DNA of 64,000 nt from Oxalobacteraceae bacterium (lineage in GTDB: Bacteria; Pseudomonadota; Gammaproteobacteria; Burkholderiales; Burkholderiaceae_D). The position numbers and the translations under genes are program-made. Location of the stretch: positions 121,328 to 185,327 of the forward strand of contig JABTBR010000005.1 in NCBI GenBank assembly GCA_013284265.1. The letters run 5' to 3'. Positions 41,424 through 52,619 of the stretch are shown piece after piece (the first letter of the stretch is position 1; each line of letters opens with the position of its first letter). The notes beneath the pieces were generated by a model that was not told the DNA's origin, searched no databases, and was given only the letters and a program-made list of their open reading frames with translations.

Positions 41424-41856
41424 TGGATTGCTGTCTTTTTTGTAGAAGTTGCGATCGTATTTTTCATACCGAACAATTGTTTTTTGGTCGAGCAGTTTTT
41501 TAGGTAAGGTTGTAATTATTTTAACCTTAAAGCATTGCTTTTATGGCAAAATTTTGTTTTGTTTTTTGACGCTGTGAACTGGTAAAAATTGGGAGTATGA
41601 GCGCCCCAATTCAGCATCAGGGCTAGCTGATCCTTACACGGAACAGTGGACGTCCCGTATTTGCTGCGGCTGAGGCGTCTGCTGATGGCTTTTTATTGTT
41701 TTATTTGCCACTACTGTGTGTATGATGAGTTTGGAAAATGATGCTGGAGTAATGATTGTTAATTTCTATTGGATCTATAGGTATATATAGGTTTTCTTTA
41801 TCGATGCTGGCAACTAGAATGAGTGCATTGTCCAAACACAAAGAGGAGCGCCCGCA
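41424..41856. other. 433-base AT-rich intergenic region
   Basis: No gene is supported. From 41424 to 41600 it is very AT-rich and should contain the reverse-strand promoter of the three-gene cassette, though I cannot place boxes with confidence. A short GC-richer stretch (about 41600-41690) looks unlike its flanks and could be a decayed insertion, but I recognise no transposase or terminal repeats. The right end leads into the catalase gene with GAGGAG at its ribosome site. Confidence 0.4.
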
Positions 41857-43326
41857 ATGAGCCAGAACCAACCGCCAATCACCACCGCGTCCGGTATCCC
41901 TGTTCCCGACAACCAGAATTCCGTCAGCGCCGGCCCGCGCGGCCCGCTGCTGCTGCAAGACTTCCACCTGATCGAAAAACTCCAACACTTCAACCGCGAG
42001 CGCATTCCTGAGCGCGTGGTACACGCCAAGGGTTCGGGCGCCTATGGCACCTTCACCGTCACCCACGACATTTCCCGCTACACCAAGGCCAAGCTGTTCA
42101 ACACCATCGGCAAGCAGACCGAAACCTTCGTGCGCTTTTCCACCGTCGGCGGCGAGCGTGGCAGCGCCGATACCGAACGCGATCCGCGCGGCTTCGCGGT
42201 GCGCTTCTACACCGAGGAAGGCAACTGGGATCTGGTCGGGAACAACACGCCGATGTTCTTCATCAAGGACCCGGTCAAGTTCCCCGACTTCGTCCACACG
42301 CAGAAGCGCTGTCCCCAGACCAATCTGAAATCGCCCACGATGATGTTCGACTTCTGGAGCAAGGCACCGGAAAGCCTGCACCAGGTGACGATGCTGTTCT
42401 CTGATCGCGGCACGCCGGACGGCTACCGCCATATGGACGGCTTCGGCAGCCACACCTACAGCCTGATTAACGAAGCAGGCCAGCGCGTGTATGTGAAATG
42501 GCACTTCAAGACCCGCCAGGGCATCAAGAACCTGAGCGCGGCCGATGCCTCGCGCCTGGCCGGTGAAGATCCGGATCACGCCCAGCGCGACCTGTTTGGC
42601 GCGATCGACAAGGGCGACTTCCCGCAGTGGGACGTGAAGCTGCAAGTGGCCACCGAAGCCGAACTGGCGGCCTGGGAAGCGCGCACCGGCTGGAATCCGT
42701 TTGATCTGACCAAGGTCTGGCCGCACAAGGATTTCCCTTTGATTCCGGTTGGCCTGTTCGAGCTCAATCGCAATCCGCTCAACTACCATGCGGAAGTGGA
42801 GCAGGTGGCCTTCTCGCCGGCCAACGCGGTGCCGGGCATGGGCTACTCGCCGGACAAGATGCTGCAAGGCCGCCTGTTCGCCTACCACGATGCGCAGCTC
42901 TACCGCGTGGGTACCAATCACCAGCATTTGCCGGTGAACGCGCCGCGCTGTCCTTTCCACAACCAGCAGCGCGATGGCGCGATGGCGATTGCCAACGGCG
43001 GCGCGGCGCAGAACTATGCGACCGTGCAGTCCGAAGGCACGGGTATTCAAGGCATCGGCAACGGTGAACCGGCGCTGGCGCTGGAGGGCGGCGCGGGCCG
43101 CTATGACGGCCGAGGCAAGGAAGACGATTACACCCAGGCCGGCAATCTGTTCCGTCTGATGCCGCCGGAAGCCAAGCAGAACCTGTTCAATAATCTGGCC
43201 GGTCCGCTGAGCCAGGTGAGCGCAGAGATTTTGCAGCGTCAGCTGGGCCACTTCGACAAGGCCGACCCGGCCTACGGCGCCGGCGTGCGCGCAGCGCTGA
43301 AGGAACGCGGGGTCAGCGCGGCCTGA
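41857..43326 (+). CDS. katA: monofunctional heme catalase (small-subunit, KatA-like)
   Basis: A 489-residue catalase that converts hydrogen peroxide to water and oxygen. The active-site His lies in RVVHAKGSGAYG and the distal Asn in DLVGNNTPMFFIKD. The proximal heme Tyr is in RLFAYHDAQLYR, and the NADPH-binding region is consistent with clade 3. The length matches small-subunit KatA enzymes rather than the 700-residue KatE type. No signal peptide, so it is cytoplasmic. GAGGAG precedes the ATG by about 10 bases. It is a single-gene unit next to the AT-rich cassette. An OxyR site is expected but was not clearly found. Confidence 0.94.
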   Translation: MSQNQPPITTASGIPVPDNQNSVSAGPRGPLLLQDFHLIEKLQHFNRERIPERVVHAKGSGAYGTFTVTHDISRYTKAKLFNTIGKQTETFVRFSTVGGERGSADTERDPRGFAVRFYTEEGNWDLVGNNTPMFFIKDPVKFPDFVHTQKRCPQTNLKSPTMMFDFWSKAPESLHQVTMLFSDRGTPDGYRHMDGFGSHTYSLINEAGQRVYVKWHFKTRQGIKNLSAADASRLAGEDPDHAQRDLFGAIDKGDFPQWDVKLQVATEAELAAWEARTGWNPFDLTKVWPHKDFPLIPVGLFELNRNPLNYHAEVEQVAFSPANAVPGMGYSPDKMLQGRLFAYHDAQLYRVGTNHQHLPVNAPRCPFHNQQRDGAMAIANGGAAQNYATVQSEGTGIQGIGNGEPALALEGGAGRYDGRGKEDDYTQAGNLFRLMPPEAKQNLFNNLAGPLSQVSAEILQRQLGHFDKADPAYGAGVRAALKERGVSAA

Positions 43327-43432
43327 ACGCTGGCTTACGCTGCTACTTGAGCGCAGTCCGAGGGCGGCGCTCACAGAACTCCGGAACTGCACTACAATCG
43401 ACAGGTGATTGTGCCAGCTCCGGAGGACTGCC

Positions 43433-44545
43433 TTGAATCGAACTCCCACCCGCCACGCCCATCCTTCCATGCCGGGCCAGGTTGTCCTGGTCTTGCAGGG
43501 CGGCGGCGCTTTAGGCGCCTACCAGCTGGGCGTCTATCAGGCCATGCACGAGGCGGGCATCGAGCCGGATTGGGTGATCGGCACTTCCATCGGTGCCATC
43601 AACGGCGCCATCATCGCGGGCAACGCACGCCACCACCGGCTGGAACGGCTGCGCCAGTTCTGGCAGCGCATGGAGCAGAATGCCTTGTCCTTGCCTAGCC
43701 TGCCGCGCAGCCTGGCCAATGCGGTCACGATGGGGCAGGGCATTCCCGCCTTTTTTTCGCCCAACGCTTCGGCCTGGTGGAACCCGGACGCCAAGGTCGG
43801 TGTCGAACAGGCGTCCTACTATCAGACCGCGCCGCTGCGCACGACGCTCGATGCGCTGGTCGATTTCGATTATCTGAATTCTTGCCATACCCGATTGACC
43901 GTGGGCGCGGTCAGCGCGCGCAATGGCGCCATGCGCTACTTCGATTCCAGCCAGGAGACTTTGGCGGCCGAGCACATCATGGCCTCCGGTGCGATTCCGC
44001 CGGCCTTTCCGGCCGTGCGCATCGAGGACGAGCCTTACTGGGATGGCGGTATCTATTCGAATACGCCGATCGAGGCGGTGCTCGATGATGTGCCGCGCCG
44101 CAGTTCGGTGATTTTTTCCGTGCAGGTGTGGAACCCGGACGGCAGCGAACCGCAGAGCGTGTTCGAGGTGCTCGACAAATACAAGGAAATTCAATACGCC
44201 AGCCGCGCGGGGAATATCGAGCAGCAGCGCAAGCTGCACCGGCTGCGCCACGTGATTCGGCAGCTCAGCCTGCACCTGTCGGACGAGGCCCTCAGTTCGC
44301 CGGAGGTGCGCGAGCTGACTTCCTGGGGCTGCGGCACTACCATGCACATCCTGTCGCTGAAGGCGCCGCGCGTGGGTAATGAGGATTACACCAAGGATAT
44401 CGACTTCAGCGTGGACGGCATCCGTCAGCGCTGGCAGGCGGGGTATGACGATGCCTGCCGCTTTATTGCTCAGCGGCCCTGGGAAACCGAGGTCGATCCG
44501 ATTGAGGGCGTGGCGATTCATGAGTTGGCGCCGGTGACGCCGTGA
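43433..44545 (+). CDS. patatin-like phospholipase family protein
   Basis: A 370-residue patatin-fold lipase/acylhydrolase. The oxyanion motif is GGGALGAYQLG, the catalytic Ser lies in GTSIGAING (GxSxG), and the catalytic Asp in DGGIYSNTPIEAVL (DGG). A C-terminal domain (residues about 210-370) contains DFSVDGIRQRWQAGYDDA, as in the bacterial DUF3734-type patatins. Start taken at the TTG at 43433 because GGAGG lies 6 bases upstream; the next ATG (43469) has no such site. TACAAT at 43393 may be its -10. It acts on phospholipid or storage-lipid esters; substrate unknown. Confidence 0.88.
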   Translation: MNRTPTRHAHPSMPGQVVLVLQGGGALGAYQLGVYQAMHEAGIEPDWVIGTSIGAINGAIIAGNARHHRLERLRQFWQRMEQNALSLPSLPRSLANAVTMGQGIPAFFSPNASAWWNPDAKVGVEQASYYQTAPLRTTLDALVDFDYLNSCHTRLTVGAVSARNGAMRYFDSSQETLAAEHIMASGAIPPAFPAVRIEDEPYWDGGIYSNTPIEAVLDDVPRRSSVIFSVQVWNPDGSEPQSVFEVLDKYKEIQYASRAGNIEQQRKLHRLRHVIRQLSLHLSDEALSSPEVRELTSWGCGTTMHILSLKAPRVGNEDYTKDIDFSVDGIRQRWQAGYDDACRFIAQRPWETEVDPIEGVAIHELAPVTP

Positions 44546-44552
44546 GTGTTTT

Positions 44553-44585
44553 TAAACCCACGGCCTAAATCTGGGGTCTGACCCG
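44553..44585 (+). repeat. intergenic palindromic repeat, half copy
   Basis: AAACCCACGGC, a short spacer and CTGGGGTCTGACCC match the left half of the repeat family and then stop, continuing into unrelated sequence. A complete copy follows 15 bases later. This looks like a truncated or decaying unit. Confidence 0.65.
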
Positions 44586-44599
44586 AATGCCGTTAAGTT

Positions 44600-44686
44600 A
44601 GCGGGCCGTCGGCAAGTTTACAACCCACGGCAAAGAGCCGGGGTCTGACCCGGCGGGTCAGACCCCAGGGGTGCGCCGTGGGTTTG
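44600..44686 (+). repeat. intergenic palindromic repeat, copy 2 (full)
   Basis: The core inverted repeat is at 44640-44666 (arms GGGGTCTGACCC / GGGTCAGACCCC). Outer arms are CCCACGGC (44624-44631) and GCCGTGGG (44675-44682), preceded by GCGGGCCGTCGGC. Orientation as copy 1. It lies between the patatin and M14 peptidase genes. Confidence 0.8.
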
Positions 44687-44841
44687 GAAGGCAGCTGCGG
44701 CCCGGAGAATACTCGGTCATCGATGAGGGACGCCGATGGTTTATTCGGCGTTTTCCACAATTTCGCCCGGGCGCCGCTTGGCGAATCACCCCAAAACGAG
44801 GAAAATATCGGGTTCGGGATTACTTTCATTCAGGATCGCAC

Positions 44842-45963
44842 ATGACCATCAAAATCAGCCAGAATTTCGACTCCGGCGCCATCGAAGTGCTGCGCGCCGA
44901 CAGCGCCGCCACCATTGAGCTGAACCTGCGCAAGGACTCGCACGCGGACATCCACCAATGGTTCCACTTCCGCCTGCAAGGCGCGCTGGGCCAGGCTGTG
45001 ACGATGCGCTTCATGAATGCCGGCCAGGCCACCTACGCCAAGGGCTACGAGGACTACCAGGCTTGCGCCAGCTACGACGGCGAAAACTGGTTCCGCGTGC
45101 CGACCAGCTTCGATGGCCAGGTCATGACGATCAAGCACACGCCCCACCTCGACAGCGTCTACTACGCCTACTTCGAACCGTACTCCTTCGAGCGCCACCT
45201 GCGCCTGCTGGGCGAAGTGGCGGAAAATCCGCTGGCCCGCGTGCTCGACCTGGGCAGTACCATCGATGGCCGCGACATGAATCTGGTCGTCATCGGCAAG
45301 CCGGAAGCGGAAAAGAAAATCTGGTTCATCGCGCGCCAGCATCCGGGTGAATCGATGGCCGAGTGGTATATCGAAGGCCTGATCGACTCGCTGCTGGACG
45401 ATGCCAATCCGATCGCGCGCAAGCTGCTGCAGCGCTGCGTGTTTTACATCGTGCCGAACATGAATCCGGACGGTTCGGTGCGCGGCAATCTGCGCACCAA
45501 CGCCTCCGGCGCCAACCTGAATCGCGAGTGGATGACGCCGACGCTGGAACGCAGCCCTGAAGTGCTGTGCGTGAAAGAGAAGATGCATGCCACCGGCGTC
45601 GACATGTTCTTCGACATCCATGGCGACGAAGCGCTGCCCTATAACTTCGTGGCCGGTAACGAGATGCTGACCAACTTCACGCCGGAGCAGGCCGCGCAGC
45701 AGCAAGCTTTCATCGACCGCTACAAGCAGTCCAGCCCGGACTTCCAGGATACCTATGGCTATGAGGCGAGCAAGTACAAGGAAGACATGCTGACGCTGGC
45801 CTCCAAGTATGTGGGCCACCATTTCCAATGCCTGTCGCTGACGCTGGAAATGCCGTTCAAGGACAACGCCGATCTGCCCGATCCGCACGTGGGCTGGAAC
45901 GGCGCGCGCAGCAAGTTCCTGGGCGCGGCGATCCTGCAGCCGATTCTGCTGTCGCTGGACTGA
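44842..45963 (+). CDS. M14 family carboxypeptidase (Nna1/cytosolic carboxypeptidase-like)
   Basis: A 373-residue protein. The N-terminal beta-sandwich (residues 1-115; SQNFDSGAIEVLRADSAATIELNLRKDS, QWFHFRL) is the M14_N domain of cytosolic carboxypeptidases. The peptidase domain follows, with the zinc motif HPGESMAEW (H-x-x-E), NPDGSVRGNLRTNASGANLNREW for substrate binding, and the third ligand in FDIHGDEALPY. No signal peptide, so it is cytoplasmic. Bacterial members remove C-terminal residues; the natural substrate is unknown. A CYTH-domain gene begins 2 bases after its stop. Confidence 0.9.
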   Translation: MTIKISQNFDSGAIEVLRADSAATIELNLRKDSHADIHQWFHFRLQGALGQAVTMRFMNAGQATYAKGYEDYQACASYDGENWFRVPTSFDGQVMTIKHTPHLDSVYYAYFEPYSFERHLRLLGEVAENPLARVLDLGSTIDGRDMNLVVIGKPEAEKKIWFIARQHPGESMAEWYIEGLIDSLLDDANPIARKLLQRCVFYIVPNMNPDGSVRGNLRTNASGANLNREWMTPTLERSPEVLCVKEKMHATGVDMFFDIHGDEALPYNFVAGNEMLTNFTPEQAAQQQAFIDRYKQSSPDFQDTYGYEASKYKEDMLTLASKYVGHHFQCLSLTLEMPFKDNADLPDPHVGWNGARSKFLGAAILQPILLSLD

Positions 45964-45965
45964 GC

Positions 45966-46427
45966 ATGGGCGTCGAAATCGAACGCAAGTTCCTGCTCAA
46001 GGGCGACGCCTGGCGCGCGCTGGCCGAACCGCTGCTGCTGCGCCAAGGCTATCTGTCTTCGCACCGCGACCGCGTGGTGCGGGTGCGCATCGAGGGCGAG
46101 CAGGGTGTGATGACCGTCAAGGGCCGCACCGTTGGCGTCAGCCGCGGCGAGTGGGAGTATCCGATTCCGCTGGCCGACGCGCAGGAGTTGCTGCTGCTGT
46201 GCGAGCAGCCGCTGATCGAAAAGACCCGGCGCCGCATTCCCTTTGCCGGCAATGTGTGGGAAGTCGACGAGTTCTTCGGCGCCAATGCGGGGCTGGTGGT
46301 GGCCGAGATTGAACTGGCCTCGGAAGACCAGGCTTTCGACAAGCCCGACTGGATCGGCGAGGAAGTGAGCAGCGACGTGCGCTACCTCAACGCCAACCTG
46401 ATCAAGCACCCGTTTTCGGCTTGGTAG
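45966..46427 (+). CDS. CYTH domain-containing protein
   Basis: A 153-residue single CYTH domain. It shows the signature EIERKFLL at residues 4-11 and the alternating charged residues of the triphosphate tunnel (VRVRIEGEQGVMTVKGRT, EKTRRRIPF, WEVDEFFG, VAEIEL). Such proteins hydrolyse triphosphates (inorganic tripolyphosphate, sometimes thiamine triphosphate) or bind polyphosphate-like ligands. Only two bases separate it from the M14 peptidase gene, so they are co-transcribed. The functional link is not obvious. Confidence 0.9.
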   Translation: MGVEIERKFLLKGDAWRALAEPLLLRQGYLSSHRDRVVRVRIEGEQGVMTVKGRTVGVSRGEWEYPIPLADAQELLLLCEQPLIEKTRRRIPFAGNVWEVDEFFGANAGLVVAEIELASEDQAFDKPDWIGEEVSSDVRYLNANLIKHPFSAW

Positions 46428-46467
46428 GGGGGCAAATCTGGACTAAGCTGGAGGGCTGGACTAGGTC

Positions 46468-46556
46468 GGCGGGCCGCCGTCGGCAACCTGAAACCCAGGG
46501 CGTAACCCTGGGGTACGACCCGGCGGGTCGTACCCCGGCTCTTTGCCGCGGGTTTT
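46468..46556 (-). repeat. intergenic palindromic repeat, copy 3 (inverted, with compensatory changes)
   Basis: The core at 46510-46536 reads GGGGTACGACCC / GGGTCGTACCCC. Two positions differ from other copies, and both pairing partners changed with them, so the stem is preserved. Flanks (CCCAGGGCGTAACCC left, CGGCTCTTTGCCGCGGGTTTT right) are the reverse of copies 1 and 2, so the unit is inverted. Confidence 0.8.
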
Positions 46557-46593
46557 AATACAAGTCACGGCGCATTTAGGGTGACGAGATTCG

Positions 46594-46690
46594 GTGGCGG
46601 CGTGCCGCCGGCGTCAATCCAAAACCCAGGGCGTAACCCTGGGGTCTGACCCGGCGGGTCAGACCCCGGCTCTTTGCCGTGGGTTTTAAA
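46594..46690 (-). repeat. intergenic palindromic repeat, copy 4 (inverted)
   Basis: The core is at 46641-46667 (GGGGTCTGACCC / GGGTCAGACCCC), with left CCCAGGGCGTAACCC and right CGGCTCTTTGCCGTGGGTTTT. It is tandem to copy 3 and in the same orientation, between the CYTH and DUF2863 genes. Confidence 0.8.
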
Positions 46691-46713
46691 CGCAGGCCAC
46701 GGCGCGCAGGCTT

Positions 46714-47982
46714 TTAATGGAAGTGCTCGGTTCCCGTCGGCGCATCTTCCGGCATTTCCGCATGAGCCAGTTCGCCGACCGGGTCGGCAAACAGCGGCGC
46801 GCCGCAGTCGTCGCAGAACTCGGCCACATAGCGTTCGTTGTGCAGCTTGACCACGGTCACGCCGGCCTCGTTCAGATGGGCGGTGATTTCGTCGACCGGC
46901 GTGACGGGCTTGTCGAGCATGCCGGCGATGCCGCCCTGCAGCGGGCCTTCCGGCGGCGTGCCTTCCTCGTCTTCCTGGCCATACAGCGGCCAGACCACGC
47001 CGTAGATCACATCCGGCGTCTGGCGCTGGGTGAAGGCGACGCGGTATTCATCGACCTGGCCTTCGCCCGCTTCTTCGCCGAAACCGGCGATCACGGCGCG
47101 CAGCTCGGACGGTTCCACGCCCAGCGTGTGGGTCAGATAATGCACGGCGGCGCGGATCGACACCGGACGGATCAGCTTGTCCGCTTCGCGGCAGGCCATA
47201 TAGTAAGCCTCGGGCAGCAGCAGTTCGATGCCGCAGCCTGGCAGCAGGCGCGCCACCGTCGGCGTGGCCTGGGTGCGCCATTGTTCCAGCGCTTCCGTGC
47301 GTTCACCGATGAAATTGGCCTGGGCGGCCGGCATCTGCCAGCGGAACAGCGGGGCGCCGGCGGGCGCGACCACGGCGGCCAGCAGGTAGCGGGTGTCGGC
47401 CAGGAAGGGCGCCGTGTCCGGTACCTTGGTGTCGGCTTTCAGTACCGTGCCCTTCAGCGCGGCCTGGGCCAGCTTGCTGGTCTTGCCATAGGTTTCCACA
47501 TGGCTGCGCGGCAACTGGTCGATCGAGAACAGGGTCGGCGACATCGCGACCTGGGTGCCGTCGGCCAGCAGATGGGCCGCGAAATGGGCCGACAGCGTGG
47601 TCAGCAGCTCGCCCGGAATCGGGCCGGAAGCGATCGCGAAGCGGGTCCACGCCAGGATGGGCGCGGCCACCAGCAGCACGTCGAACTGGCGGCTGACGCC
47701 GTCCACTTCCAGGGTGACGGTGCTCGACTCGCTGACCGCTTCCACACTGTCCATCAGCACGTCGTAGGCGTTCAGGTCTTCCTTGAACAGGCTGTTGAGC
47801 GTGGTGTCGATGGTTTCCTGATGACCGGTCTTGAGGAGTTTCTGGAGCTGTGCATCAAGGCTGTGTTCCCAGGACCGTTCTTCGATACGGCTGGCCGCCT
47901 GCCCGACTGCCTGGGCGAAGGTGACTAGGCGCTGGCTCTCGGCGGACAATTTATGGGAGGAATCTTTAGATGGACGACGCAT
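46714..47982 (-). CDS. DUF2863 family protein
   Basis: A 422-residue cytoplasmic protein matching the DUF2863 family of betaproteobacteria. Visible blocks are LSAESQRLVTFAQAVGQAASRIEERSWEHSLD, DVLLVAAPILAWTRFAIASGPI, and a C-terminal segment with CDDCGAPLFADPVGELAHAEMP, whose cysteines could bind metal. No catalytic signature is recognised. Start chosen at MRRPSKDSSHKLS; 15 further in-frame residues upstream look unlike the family. Its function is unknown. It is convergent with the forward CYTH gene, with two repeats between them. Confidence 0.82.
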   Translation of the reverse strand: MRRPSKDSSHKLSAESQRLVTFAQAVGQAASRIEERSWEHSLDAQLQKLLKTGHQETIDTTLNSLFKEDLNAYDVLMDSVEAVSESSTVTLEVDGVSRQFDVLLVAAPILAWTRFAIASGPIPGELLTTLSAHFAAHLLADGTQVAMSPTLFSIDQLPRSHVETYGKTSKLAQAALKGTVLKADTKVPDTAPFLADTRYLLAAVVAPAGAPLFRWQMPAAQANFIGERTEALEQWRTQATPTVARLLPGCGIELLLPEAYYMACREADKLIRPVSIRAAVHYLTHTLGVEPSELRAVIAGFGEEAGEGQVDEYRVAFTQRQTPDVIYGVVWPLYGQEDEEGTPPEGPLQGGIAGMLDKPVTPVDEITAHLNEAGVTVVKLHNERYVAEFCDDCGAPLFADPVGELAHAEMPEDAPTGTEHFH

Positions 47983-48124
47983 AGCGCAATAAGAGTCTCG
48001 GTAAGGGTGAAAAAACGGATTAGGCATCGCTGATGCAAATAATAACCCTTATGGTATGTATTGTAGTGGATTCGGGCGGGATGCCGGGGAACAGATCGCG
48101 CCGTGTGGGGTTTTTTCAAGGACG

Positions 48125-48156
48125 AAAAAAAACGCCGGACGAATCCGGCGTTTTTT
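48125..48156 (-). terminator. rho-independent terminator of acnA
   Basis: On the reverse strand CGCCGGA-TTCG-TCCGGCG is followed by TTTTTTTTCG. It lies 19 bases downstream of the acnA stop. The forward strand also has a T6 run, so it could work both ways. Confidence 0.85.
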
Positions 48157-48174
48157 GGCGCTAAAGCTGCGGAA

Positions 48175-50886
<2,712 letters not shown>

Positions 50887-50980
50887 GACCTCTCCTTCAT
50901 TGGGTATTGTCTGTTATTGATATGCTGGGTAAAACGGTAAAGCTCAGCGCCCGCGAGGGCGCGTCCGGTACAGGGCGGTT

Positions 50981-51493
50981 TCAGCCCTTGGTGCTCGGTG
51001 CAGCGGCGGGCGTTTCCATGCCCAGCTGCTTGGCCTGTTCGGCGTTGCGGCACTCATTGGCCAGCTGGCGGTTCTGGCGCGAATCGAGCAGCATGGCCTT
51101 GGCGGGAATGCCGATCCACACCAGGCCGTAGTGCTTGTTCTCGAAGCGCAGCGCGCCCGTTTCGGTGCCGATGCGTTTCAGGCGGTGCAGGCGTTTTTTC
51201 CAGCGCAGCGCGATGTGGGCGTCGTCGTTGTCATTCTTGTAGACGGTGACCTTGTTGCCCAGTTCGCAGTCGAATTCGGTGACGACAGAGCCGCCGATGG
51301 CCGATTCGTCGGTTTCCTCATCGGGATCGGCGGACTTGGCGCCGGCTGGCTCGGCCTTGGCGGCCTTGCCGCCCTTGGCGCTCTTGTGTTTCGCGGGTTT
51401 CTTATCGTTGCCGGTTTGGGCGTGCGCGCCGGCGGCCAGGGTCAGGGAGGCCAGCGCGAGGCTGCAGGCCAGGAACAGTTTGGAGATGGACAT
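50981..51493 (-). CDS. secreted lysine/alanine-rich protein of unknown function
   Basis: A 170-residue protein with signal peptide (MSISKLFLACSLALASLTLAAGAHA) and a low-complexity basic stretch (KKPAKHKSAKGGKAAKAEPAGAK, residues about 30-55), then an acidic patch (DPDEETDE). A small folded part has two cysteines (FDCELGNKV and NECRNAEQ) and IALRWKKRLHRLKRI. Its ATG overlaps the stop of the CitE-like gene (ATGA). I recognise no family. It is probably periplasmic. Its fixed position between the CitE-like gene and acnA suggests co-transcription rather than a known metabolic role. Confidence 0.7.
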   Translation of the reverse strand: MSISKLFLACSLALASLTLAAGAHAQTGNDKKPAKHKSAKGGKAAKAEPAGAKSADPDEETDESAIGGSVVTEFDCELGNKVTVYKNDNDDAHIALRWKKRLHRLKRIGTETGALRFENKHYGLVWIGIPAKAMLLDSRQNRQLANECRNAEQAKQLGMETPAAAPSTKG

Positions 51494-52497
51494 CAGTGTG
51501 CTTCCAGTGAGGGGGCGTGAGGGTTGGCGTCGAGCAGGGCATTGACCGTCTCCGGCAGGGGCAGCCCCGCCAGGCGGGCGCGCTGCAAGACGGTCCAGTA
51601 ATAGCGGTAGCTGGCGCGGTCGTGCAGCCGGCCGTTCTGGGCGATCGGGCCCCATTGGGCCTTTTCGGCCTCCACCAGGATATTGCTCGCTTCATTGACT
51701 TCGGACAGGCGCGGCGTGAAGGCCTTGATGACCGGCTTGATCTGGTTCGGGTGGATGCTCCACATGCGCGTATAGCCGAATTCGGCGGCGGCGCGCTGGG
51801 CATCGTTGGCCACCACGGCGGTGTCCTTGATCTCGGTGGTCACATTGTGCGAGGGCACCTTGCCATGGGCGTGGCAGGCCGCGGCGATTTCCAGCTTGGC
51901 GCGCACCACCAGCGGGTGGGTGAACTGGCCAGGCGTGCGCATGGCGTTGCCGGGAATGGCGCCGTAATGGGCCGAGACGAAGTCCATGATGCCGAAGGAC
52001 AGGCACTGCACCTGGGGCAGGGCGGCGATCGCGTGGGCGTCGCGCAGCGCGCCATGGGTTTCGATCAGCACGTGCACCGGCAGGTCCTTGCGGCCGGCCG
52101 CCTGGGCATGGGTGTTGATCAGTGCTATCGCCTGCAGCACTTCGAGCACGCTATGGGCCTTGGGCAGCACCAGATAGGCCAGCTTGGCGGCGGCCGCGCA
52201 GATGATGGCCACGTCCTGGGCGAAGAAGGGGCTGCCGATATCGTGCACGCGCGCGCCGATACGGTTGAAGCGGTTGTCGTCGGAGGCGATCAGTTCGGCC
52301 ACCAGGCGGGCGTGGGCTTCCTCGTTGCCGGCGCTGGCGCCGTCTTCGCAATCGAGGGTGATGTCGAACAGGGGACCAAGCTCTTGTTGCAAAGCAATCG
52401 ATTTACGCATCAGCTTGTCGGAGCCGGCGTAGTGGTCGCAGGCCGGCAGGAGCAGCGGCTGGCGGTTGCCTTGGAATAAAACCTCGGATGGATGCAT
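51493..52497 (-). CDS. HpcH/HpaI aldolase / CitE-like lyase family protein
   Basis: A 334-residue TIM-barrel C-C lyase of the CitE-like family. Metal and substrate residues are visible in FDITLDCEDGASAG, VLIETHGALRD and SFGIMDFVSAHYGA. It should cleave or form an acyl-CoA or malyl-type ester, such as malyl-CoA or citramalyl-CoA; the exact substrate cannot be read from this. No citrate lyase alpha or gamma genes are present, so it is not a true citrate lyase subunit. Start taken at MHPSEVLFQGN; the frame continues upstream to 52602 with low-complexity residues. It lies between mdh and the secreted protein gene. Confidence 0.82.
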   Translation of the reverse strand: MHPSEVLFQGNRQPLLLPACDHYAGSDKLMRKSIALQQELGPLFDITLDCEDGASAGNEEAHARLVAELIASDDNRFNRIGARVHDIGSPFFAQDVAIICAAAAKLAYLVLPKAHSVLEVLQAIALINTHAQAAGRKDLPVHVLIETHGALRDAHAIAALPQVQCLSFGIMDFVSAHYGAIPGNAMRTPGQFTHPLVVRAKLEIAAACHAHGKVPSHNVTTEIKDTAVVANDAQRAAAEFGYTRMWSIHPNQIKPVIKAFTPRLSEVNEASNILVEAEKAQWGPIAQNGRLHDRASYRYYWTVLQRARLAGLPLPETVNALLDANPHAPSLEAH

Positions 52498-52541
52498 GCT
52501 TGGGGATTCTGCCGAAGGTTCAGCATGATGGGGATGAGGTG

Positions 52542-52570
52542 CCGCCGCACTGCTCTCGGCAGTGCGGCGG
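52542..52570. other. strong intercistronic hairpin between mdh and CitE-like gene
   Basis: CCGCCGCACTGC and GCAGTGCGGCGG form a perfect 12-base-pair stem with loop TCTCG. No T-run follows on the reverse strand, so it is not a standard terminator. It could protect the 3' end of the mdh message or damp read-through into the downstream gene. Part of it lies within the long in-frame extension of the CitE-like gene, which argues for the shorter start. Confidence 0.5.
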
Positions 52571-52619
52571 GTGCGACGGATCGGTGGTTTAACCGGTTCC
52601 ACAGTCGCTGCTTGGCGGA

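Noticed and set aside
41600..41690. Possible insertion-sequence remnant before the catalase gene
   Set aside because: The stretch is compositionally different, but no transposase fragment, terminal inverted repeats or target duplication could be seen.
51493..52497. Citrate lyase beta subunit (CitE)
   Set aside because: No citD, citF, citC or citX genes are nearby, and the sequence fits the stand-alone CitE-like lyases better.
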